A stretch of 19,536 bases of DNA from CAZKNF01 sp964554105 (GTDB lineage Bacteria > Bacteroidota > Rhodothermia > Rhodothermales > VXPQ01). The notes under the pieces are model-generated. The model had not been told where the DNA came from, made no database searches, and saw nothing but the letters and a program-made list of their open reading frames with translations. Shown here one piece after another: positions 14,172 to 19,536 of the stretch (positions within the stretch are counted from its first letter, which is position 1; the number at the start of each line of letters is the position of its first letter). The stretch spans positions 1-19,536 of the forward strand of contig CAZKNF010000063.1 of the NCBI GenBank assembly GCA_964554105.1. Direction: 5' to 3'. The translations under genes were made by a program, and so were the position numbers.

Positions 14172-15020
14172 GTGCAGGACCTTCGTCGTGTCGATCAGGA
14201 AACGGTCTACGACCTGTTGATTCGGGAGCAGTGGACGGAGCTCCTCGACCTGATTCACGTGAATCCCAAAGCAGTCGAAGACGACCCGCTCCTGCACAAG
14301 GCGGTCGAGACCTTCTCGGAGATGTTTTTCGAGCGACTGGCGATGGAAGGACCGGCGCAGTACCGGTCTGAGATTGAGAAGCTCTTTCTTCTCCATGCCG
14401 GAGGTCATCACCGACTCGACGGCGATCGCTTCGAGCGGGTTGTAGTCCACCTGGTTGACTTGCATGCGGATCGGCCGGAGGCAGCGGCCGGCTATGCACG
14501 TCACTATCCTTCGAACGAGGCTTGCGCACAGGCAATCGCACGATACGACCTGCGAATGCGTGTGGAGCATAGTCGATTGGATCGGGTGACGCTCGATCGG
14601 ACGAATACGGTACAGAATGTCGACCGAACCGTGTCGCTGTTCAAATCGCGACAGGAGGAAACGTTCTTCATGGCAGCTCGTGCGGTCTTCCCAACCTACC
14701 TCGTGTATCCGAATGTAGCCCTCAGCACCGTTATCGATTTCGACTCGATCCACGAGGAGTTGTCGAGCGCGGAGCGGCGTTTTTTCTTTACGGGCGTGAT
14801 CGACTGCGTGATATTCGATCAACATGAAGGGTATCGCCCATGCTACTTTTTCGAGATCGACAGTTCTCTGCATGATGACGCGGTGCGGAGCCAAAACGAT
14901 CGACACAAGGACCGAATTGTGAGCGCCGCGGGAAAAACACTCCATCGACTTCGTGCCCTGGGTGGAGCCGTAAGCAAATCGGAAATCGTGCGCCTGATGA
15001 GGGAGACACTGGAGCTGTAG
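14172..15020 (+). CDS. DUF2726 domain protein, PD-(D/E)XK nuclease-like
   Basis: 282 residues starting at GTG 14172 (weak AAGG just before it) and ending at TAG 15018-15020. The C-terminal half has the DUF2726 layout: an early Glu pair (QEETFF, 161-166), FPTYLVYPNVALSTVIDFDS (173-192), VIDCVIFDQHEG (209-220), CYFFEIDSSLHDD (224-236), and NDRHKDRIVSAAGKTLHRLRA (242-262). D211, E228 and D230 with K246 form a credible PD-(D/E)XK/Vsr-like metal-binding core, so a nuclease role is possible but unproven. Residues 1-150 are helical and acidic (HVNPKAVEDDPLLHKAVETF, EIEKLFLLHAGGHHRLDGDR), and I recognise no domain there. There is no signal peptide, so it should be cytosolic. It follows tonB on the same strand but has its own operator-like palindrome. 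It converges on the CDF transporter with a 27-base gap. Confidence 0.75.
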   Translation: MQDLRRVDQETVYDLLIREQWTELLDLIHVNPKAVEDDPLLHKAVETFSEMFFERLAMEGPAQYRSEIEKLFLLHAGGHHRLDGDRFERVVVHLVDLHADRPEAAAGYARHYPSNEACAQAIARYDLRMRVEHSRLDRVTLDRTNTVQNVDRTVSLFKSRQEETFFMAARAVFPTYLVYPNVALSTVIDFDSIHEELSSAERRFFFTGVIDCVIFDQHEGYRPCYFFEIDSSLHDDAVRSQNDRHKDRIVSAAGKTLHRLRALGGAVSKSEIVRLMRETLEL

Positions 15021-15047
15021 TGGGTCAGCCTGAATTTCGGGATTGAG

Positions 15048-15962
15048 TTAGATTGGCTCGCCTCCCGCGCGGCCTGCTTCGATGGTCAGGTACTTAATTT
15101 CCGGATGCTGATCACTGACGTCTTTCTCGATCCGTTCTATGACCTGTACGATATCCGCGCTCGGCATGTCGCGGCGGAAATGAAGGTCCAGATTCAGAAG
15201 CACTTCGTCTGGTCCAACGTGCATCGACATCATACGCACGATTTGCAGCACGTCCGGATCTTCCGAAACCACCGCGAGCACGCTCTCCCTCAGTACCGGG
15301 TCGACGCTCTCGCCCAGCAGCAGCCCTTTGCTTTCGACGATGAGAACCGAAGCAACGCCGCACAAGATGGCTCCGATGCAGATAGAGGCGATTCCGTCGA
15401 ACACCGGCATTTCGAGCGTATGCCCGACGAAAATTCCGACCAACGCGACCACAAGACCCGCGAGAGCAGCCGAATCTTCGAACAACACGGTGAATGTTAC
15501 AGGATCCTTGCTCGACCGGACCTCCTCCCAGAAGGGTTTGCGTCCCTTGATGCGTCTGAACTCGTGGAGCGCGACGAGAAAAACCGAACCCTCAAAAATG
15601 ATGGCGATGCCGAGGACGATGTAACTCAACGTCGGATCCCCCATTTCTACGGGATGCAGGACGTGGAGAATGCCCTCATAAATCGAAATGCCACCGCCGA
15701 CGCCAAAGATGAGTACTGCAACGATCAGCGTGTAGAAATAGACAGCCTTGCCATATCCGAACGGATGCTCCGGCGTAGGAGGTCTCCGGCTGCGCTTCAT
15801 TCCAAGAAGGAGCAGTCCGCCGTTTCCAGTGTCGACCAGCGAGTGAATGCCTTCAGAAAGCATTGCCGAGCTGCCGCTAATCCCAGCCGCAATGAACTTC
15901 AGGACTGCGATCGCAAAATTTCCGACAATCGCCGCGTAGACCGCGCGTTTTCCGGATGCCAT
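15048..15962 (-). CDS. Cation diffusion facilitator (CDF) family transporter, ZNT9-like subgroup
   Basis: 304 residues, inner membrane. Six hydrophobic segments lie at about 9-29, 40-56, 76-96, 111-131, 161-181 and 187-208, followed by a cytoplasmic ferredoxin-like domain (about 215-297: VDPVLRESVLAVVSEDPDVL, DEVLLNLDLHF, IEKDVSDQHPEIKYLTIEA). TM2 carries SSAMLSEGIHSLVDTGN with H40 and D44, the usual CDF metal ligands. HPFGYGK (66-72) is the signature loop. TM5 has LFEDSAALAGL (160-170), where E162-D163 replace the His-xxx-Asp of classic Zn exporters. That pattern fits the ZNT9/SLC30A9-like branch. These proteins exchange Zn2+, Mn2+ or similar divalent cations against protons, but the ion here cannot be told. 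ATG at 15962 has a good GGGAGA ribosome site (15965-15970). It may be co-transcribed with the GerMN lipoprotein upstream (136-base gap). Confidence 0.93.
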   Translation of the reverse strand: MASGKRAVYAAIVGNFAIAVLKFIAAGISGSSAMLSEGIHSLVDTGNGGLLLLGMKRSRRPPTPEHPFGYGKAVYFYTLIVAVLIFGVGGGISIYEGILHVLHPVEMGDPTLSYIVLGIAIIFEGSVFLVALHEFRRIKGRKPFWEEVRSSKDPVTFTVLFEDSAALAGLVVALVGIFVGHTLEMPVFDGIASICIGAILCGVASVLIVESKGLLLGESVDPVLRESVLAVVSEDPDVLQIVRMMSMHVGPDEVLLNLDLHFRRDMPSADIVQVIERIEKDVSDQHPEIKYLTIEAGRAGGEPI

Positions 15963-16098
15963 GTTCTCCCGCTATATGCTGCCGTTGATTAACATGAGCG
16001 TTGGTGGTGCCGTCCTGCAGCTGCTCCACGCCATCGTAAAAAAGTCTACGTACTGTGCCGGCCGATACGGTGCGATCTCCGGCGTCGCCTGATCCGGA

Positions 16099-16749
16099 CT
16101 AAAGTTGCTCCCAGTCCTGCCGCGTGAACGTCTGCGCCGACGAAGGCTCCCCGGCTATCCACGACCAGAAGGCATCCTGGCTGCCATCAAAAGCGAAATT
16201 GGCCGCTTCGATTTCATCGAACTGATAGAACAGCGTCCATGTCAGTTCGGCCATTACTCCCGGTGGCAAAAAGCTCTTCGCTGCCGCGGTGTTCGGGATC
16301 GCATCGGAAAAGTCGGCGAAGTTGAAAGATACGGTGTCCCGACCGCCGCTCCGCCGAAAACTGAGGAGCGCTCCGGCTGTTTCAGGCGAAAAAAAGGAGC
16401 GACACCCTTGCGAACGCTCATTTTCGGTCGCGCCACGAAGCAGCATTCGGATCGAAGCCTCGGCAGGATCCAATTCAGCAGGCGCCATACGCGGCATAGG
16501 CTGGAGTGTGCCGGGATCGGCTCCTTCACAGGACAGGTAGACAGCGACCTCCTGCGTGGCCTCTGGAATCGATGGCGTCGAAGTCGATGGAGTGTCTTCA
16601 CCTCCATCACCACAACCCGCCAGAACAAAAATCAGGATAAGGACACCTGGAGAGATCAGCGTAAAGAGGGCGGCGGGCAATCGTCTGATCGTGCACAGCA
16701 CTTCGCTGCGGGCCACCTTTGCGTCAGCCAAACAACGTATCAAATTCAT
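16099..16749 (-). CDS. GerMN domain lipoprotein
   Basis: 216 residues if started at ATG 16749 (AGGA about 10 bases upstream). A GTG at 16701 would give a more standard signal (VLCTIRRLPAALFTLISPGV..., lipobox LAGC), and an ATG at 16809 is also in frame, so the start is uncertain. The lipidated Cys is followed by GDGGEDTPSTSTPS, a flexible linker. The mature domain reads QEVAVYLSCEGADPGTLQPM, then RMAPAELDPAEASIRMLLRG, ATENERSQGCRSFF, DTVSFNFADFSDAI and EAANFAFDGSQDAFW. This is the GerMN layout (VYF, an arginine before a helix ending LLxGPT-xE-xG, and a vDfs strand), known from GerM spore proteins and many non-spore-forming envelope proteins. It probably binds peptidoglycan or another envelope component. 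Two Cys (in YLSCEG and QGCRSF) could form a disulfide. It sits upstream of the CDF gene on the same strand. Confidence 0.75.
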   Translation of the reverse strand: MNLIRCLADAKVARSEVLCTIRRLPAALFTLISPGVLILIFVLAGCGDGGEDTPSTSTPSIPEATQEVAVYLSCEGADPGTLQPMPRMAPAELDPAEASIRMLLRGATENERSQGCRSFFSPETAGALLSFRRSGGRDTVSFNFADFSDAIPNTAAAKSFLPPGVMAELTWTLFYQFDEIEAANFAFDGSQDAFWSWIAGEPSSAQTFTRQDWEQL

Positions 16750-16809
16750 TTCGTCTGGATCCTGAGCGAACGCGAGATTCACGGAGGTCGTGAATATCAA
16801 TCGCACCAA

Positions 16810-17068
16810 TTACGGTTCCGATCTAAAACGTAGTATTGGATGCGAAGAGCAACGGAGAAGGCAAGGATGCGAGGTGGAAAATCCGGAGTGAACGTGGGGG
16901 CGGTCTCGAAAATGTAGTCCGCATGCGGTAGTTCTCAGTCAGTTGGAACGGTTGCCGGACGACTCGTATTTTTGTCGCGCCTGCGGCGAGAATGTTCGTT
17001 ATCTAACGTGAGTAGTTCCGTCTGCATGCGCCACCGTTTGCGTGAAGATTTGCCTGGAGGAGTAGATT
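16810..17068. promoter_or_regulatory. Divergent region upstream of the CCC transporter
   Basis: A 259-base gap. It holds a 10-bp perfect palindrome CCGCATGCGG (16919-16928), an inverted repeat CGTTA-TC-TAACG (16997-17008) and a TTGTCG box (16972-16977) about 20 bases upstream of GTTATCT, a poor promoter match. GGAGG at 17056-17060 is a strong ribosome binding site for ATG 17069. No gene is seen here. Confidence 0.35.
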
Positions 17069-19444
17069 ATGAACGACGTTGCAAAGGTCCTCACGCGCGA
17101 TACGGTTGCGGACGAATCTGAGTCACATTTCGAGTCCGGGCGATCGCAGGACGACGAGACGGGCCAGGAAGTTAGGGAACGCGGCCCATTTCAGGTGATC
17201 GTGCGGCCTACGATCATCGCGACCGTGTGCGTGATGATGTATCTTCGTGAGGGCTGGGTTGTCGGAAACGCGGGTATTCTCGGCGCAGCGCTCATAATCC
17301 TGTTGACGTTTCTGATCACGGGAACGTCTGCACTGGTCCTCTCCTCCATATCCACCAACGCACGGAGCGGAGGAGGCGGTGTCCTGAGCGTAATCAGCCG
17401 TTCGCTAGGCTTCGAGTCGGGCGGAAGCATCGGTCTGCCCTTTTATCTCGGCCACGTCTTATCCATCGCACTATACCTCTACGGCTTCAGCGAGGTGTGG
17501 CAGCACATTTTTCCGAACCATCCGCAGATGCTCGTCGCCTGTCTGGCGTTCGGCGCAATTCTCGCGGGGACGCTCCTGTCTAGGAGGATCGTTCATCGGC
17601 TGCAGGACGTCGTTCTGCTTCTCATCGTCTTATCACTCGGCTCGATCTTCCTGGGATTGACGGGCTTGAACCAAAATGCCGGCCTGTATCCGCCTCAGTT
17701 GTGGGGATCGTTCAACGGCGCGGGATTTTGGGTCCTCTTCGCGGTTTTCTTCGCAGCCGGTACCGGCCTCAGAATGGAAGTGCGTACGCCTGCCGTTCTT
17801 GAGGATCCGCGCAGAAGTATTCCCCGCGGCATGTTGATGGCCGTAGGGATTTCGATCGCCGTTTACCTCTTGATGGCGCTTTGGTACAGCCGTGCCGCAT
17901 CCCCTTTCGACCTGCAGACCAATGCATTGATCGTAGTCGATCGTGCGGCGTGGGGTCCGATCGTTTTGGCGGCGATACTCGCCGCGACCTTCGCGGCCGC
18001 ACTCATCACGCTGATCGCCGCGCCGCAGATGCTGCAAACGCTGAGTGCGAATGGAGTGCTGCCTGACCGTACCGGCTTTGGAATATCGACATCACCGATA
18101 AAATCGCGGGCGGCTCTTGCAGCCACGTCCGTACTCGTCCTTTTCGCGCTGCTCCCAGGAAGCCTGGACCGTGTGGCGGTGCTGGTGACGCTGGTCTACT
18201 TACTCACGTATCTGACGATTCATCTCGTGAGCATTCTCGAGCTGGGGCTCGGAGTCTTTTCTTTTCGACCACTGCTTCATCTACCCCTCGGGATCCCGGT
18301 GATCGGTGCGGCAGCTTGCTTCGCGGCGATGTTTATCATAAATCCGTTCTTCGCCCTAGCCGCACCGGCGCTCATCGCGGCAATCTTCATCTACCTGATG
18401 CGCAGGCCGTTGAGCTCACCCGCGACAACGGCCCGGAGCGGTCTACTCGTTGCGGCTGCAGAATGGATCACAGACGAGATAGCGCGCGCACCTGATGAGG
18501 GGATGCGATCCTGGAAGCCGAAGCTGATCGTCCCCGTGAAGTCGCGAGCACATCTGGACGGCACATACCGCTTCCTTCGGCTCGTGGCAGAGCCGAACGG
18601 ATCCCTGTCAATCCTGGGAGTCAAGCCGCCCGGACCCAGCGGCGCAGGCTCGCGCGGGGCAGTTTTGGGGATGGCGGACAGAGATCTCTTTGGTCCGCAG
18701 GCCCCGTCTGGCGGAGCCGATTCCGACAGTGCTGAGGGGGATGTTTCGGGGAAAGCCACGAAAGGCTCAGCGGATCTCGACACGTTATCGGCCGCGATCG
18801 AAATCATCCGAGCCGGCTCACTGAAAGCGGCGACGGCGGCGGTGATCGAGGCGCCGACCCTCGTTAAGGGATTCAGGACGGCGGCATCGGTTCTTGATGA
18901 TAGCCACTCCCGACCCAACCTTCTGCTCGGCCTCGCTCATCTGTATAGCCAGGAAACAATGCAGGGGTTGGTGGATGTCGCTGAGGACTTCCAGATGAGT
19001 GCTGCTCTCCTCCATCTTCATCCGGATGCGGGGCTCGGCCACGAGCGCGTCGTCAACGTATGGGTCAGCGATAAGCGGGAGGAGTGGAGATCCGCTCTTC
19101 GCGTGGAAAACCTCGATCTCGCACTTCTCCTCGCCTACCGAATCAACCACAACATGGGAGGGCAGCTGCGGCTCTCCACATTTTCCAGAGATGCGAGGGA
19201 CACATCAAACGCACGCGAATTCCTCGATCGTTTGATTCGAGACGCACGCCTGCCAGTCGACACTGACGTGTGGATCGAGTCCGGCAATCTACTGGAGCAG
19301 GTCGGTAGCGCGCCGCATGCGGACCTGCACGTGATGGCTCTGTCACAGGACGTCCACCATGCCTATCTGACAACCCTCGTTCGACGCACCGGCAGCTCCT
19401 TCCTGTTCGTCCGTGGTTCGGGACGTGAGAGCGCTCTGGCTTAG
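17069..19444 (+). CDS. SLC12-like cation-chloride cotransporter (Na-K-Cl family) of the APC superfamily
   Basis: 791 residues from ATG 17069 (GGAGG eight bases upstream). An acidic cytoplasmic N-tail (1-38) precedes the core. GPFQVIVRPTIIATVCVMMY then LREGWVVGNAGILGAALIIL (39-78) is the unwound TM1-TM2 region. SGGGGVLSVISRSLGFESGG (100-119), FFAAGTGLRMEVRTPAVLED (227-246) with PRRSIPRG, and ANGVLP (327-332) are typical CCC signatures. About 11-12 membrane segments end near residue 446. Residues 450-791 are soluble, like the C-terminal regulatory domain of the family (MRSWKPKLIVPVKS, LDTLSAAIEIIRAGSLKAAT, VNVWVSDKREEWRSALR, DTDVWIESGNLLEQV), with a low-complexity Gly/Ser/Asp linker at about 520-567. 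It should mediate electroneutral cation-plus-chloride movement for osmotic balance, fitting a halotolerant host. Ion identity is not readable from the sequence. The eukaryotic-type phosphorylation motifs are not evident. Confidence 0.88.
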   Translation: MNDVAKVLTRDTVADESESHFESGRSQDDETGQEVRERGPFQVIVRPTIIATVCVMMYLREGWVVGNAGILGAALIILLTFLITGTSALVLSSISTNARSGGGGVLSVISRSLGFESGGSIGLPFYLGHVLSIALYLYGFSEVWQHIFPNHPQMLVACLAFGAILAGTLLSRRIVHRLQDVVLLLIVLSLGSIFLGLTGLNQNAGLYPPQLWGSFNGAGFWVLFAVFFAAGTGLRMEVRTPAVLEDPRRSIPRGMLMAVGISIAVYLLMALWYSRAASPFDLQTNALIVVDRAAWGPIVLAAILAATFAAALITLIAAPQMLQTLSANGVLPDRTGFGISTSPIKSRAALAATSVLVLFALLPGSLDRVAVLVTLVYLLTYLTIHLVSILELGLGVFSFRPLLHLPLGIPVIGAAACFAAMFIINPFFALAAPALIAAIFIYLMRRPLSSPATTARSGLLVAAAEWITDEIARAPDEGMRSWKPKLIVPVKSRAHLDGTYRFLRLVAEPNGSLSILGVKPPGPSGAGSRGAVLGMADRDLFGPQAPSGGADSDSAEGDVSGKATKGSADLDTLSAAIEIIRAGSLKAATAAVIEAPTLVKGFRTAASVLDDSHSRPNLLLGLAHLYSQETMQGLVDVAEDFQMSAALLHLHPDAGLGHERVVNVWVSDKREEWRSALRVENLDLALLLAYRINHNMGGQLRLSTFSRDARDTSNAREFLDRLIRDARLPVDTDVWIESGNLLEQVGSAPHADLHVMALSQDVHHAYLTTLVRRTGSSFLFVRGSGRESALA

Positions 19445-19460
19445 TACGTATACGAGGCCA

Positions 19461-19485
19461 ACCGGTTTAGTCGTTCGCTACCGGT
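19461..19485. repeat. Hairpin after the CCC gene
   Basis: ACCGGT (19461-19466) and ACCGGT (19480-19485) are each palindromic and pair across a 13-nt loop. There is no T run, so this is a possible weak or bidirectional terminator. The stop of a putative minus-strand frame lies inside it. Confidence 0.25.
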
Positions 19486-19536
19486 GGAACAGGCTTCTTC
19501 GGCGTGCCGTGGAGTCGGGGATCTACCTGACCCAAC
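19467..19536 (-). CDS. Possible C-terminal end of a minus-strand protein, cut by the window edge
   Basis: The minus strand from the edge is open for 22 codons, ending LHGTPKKPVPPVAND and TAA (19469-19467). The codons end largely in G or C and the peptide looks like a natural Pro-rich tail. The gene would converge on the CCC transporter, in keeping with the other pairs here. It is too short to be sure and no family can be named. Confidence 0.3.
   Translation of the reverse strand, partial: LGQVDPRLHGTPKKPVPPVAND

Noticed and set aside
14163..14945. 260-codon minus-strand open frame opposite the DUF2726 gene
   Set aside because: The plus strand carries the recognisable DUF2726 motifs, and the antisense frame overlaps it almost entirely.
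15105..16833. Long plus-strand open frames opposite the CDF and GerMN genes
   Set aside because: His/Arg-rich shadow translations with no domains. The minus-strand proteins are clearly real.

Overview
The window is a gene-dense, roughly 55-60% GC bacterial chromosome segment. It looks like a Rhodothermales/Salinibacter-type relative of the Bacteroidota. The reasons are an endonuclease-like secreted protein with a type IX secretion (Por) C-terminal sorting domain, three lipoproteins with clear lipoboxes (two with an acid-rich stretch directly after the lipidated Cys), an Omp85-type barrel fused to a large periplasmic part, a stand-alone TonB, a B12-dependent class II ribonucleotide reductase and several unusually acidic small proteins. 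The taxonomic call is inference. I see no rRNA, tRNA, CRISPR array, insertion sequence or phage gene.

Layout. 1-440: 3' part of a SleB-like cell-wall hydrolase gene, closed by a textbook terminator. 606-2196: a glutamate dehydrogenase of the animal-like antenna-bearing type, followed at once by an out-of-frame C-terminal remnant of a DUF1801 protein. 2354-5056: a 900-residue outer-membrane protein with a kinase-like DRH/DRD module, a Ca-binding-like patch and an Omp85 barrel. It converges on nrdJ (8143-5084, minus strand). 8144-8727 is the largest non-coding gap. It carries two DnaA-box matches, four copies of a heptamer ATAACGG, inverted repeats, and at its right edge the terminator of a tiny, extremely acidic minus-strand gene (8946-8728). 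9183-9605 is a small unknown plus-strand gene with a weak dsRBD-like pattern. It converges on a lipoprotein (10153-9644). 10385-11854 is an Ig-like-domain lipoprotein converging on a secreted EEP-family nuclease/phosphatase with a T9SS tail (13095-11902). 13267-14052 is tonB-like. 14172-15020 is a DUF2726 protein with a PD-(D/E)XK-like core. It converges on a CDF cation transporter (15962-15048), upstream of which, on the same strand, is a GerMN lipoprotein (16749-16099). 17069-19444 is an SLC12-like cation-chloride cotransporter. A possible gene end lies on the minus strand at the right edge.

The genes are mostly singly transcribed, in alternating convergent and divergent pairs, so there is no obvious multi-gene operon or defence cassette. 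Functional themes are envelope biology (barrel protein, TonB, lipoproteins, T9SS cargo, wall hydrolase), ion homeostasis (CDF and CCC transporters) and nitrogen/nucleotide metabolism (GDH, NrdJ). The two most promising leads are the regulatory region upstream of nrdJ (possible DnaA control or a replication-linked element) and the kinase-like/Omp85 fusion.
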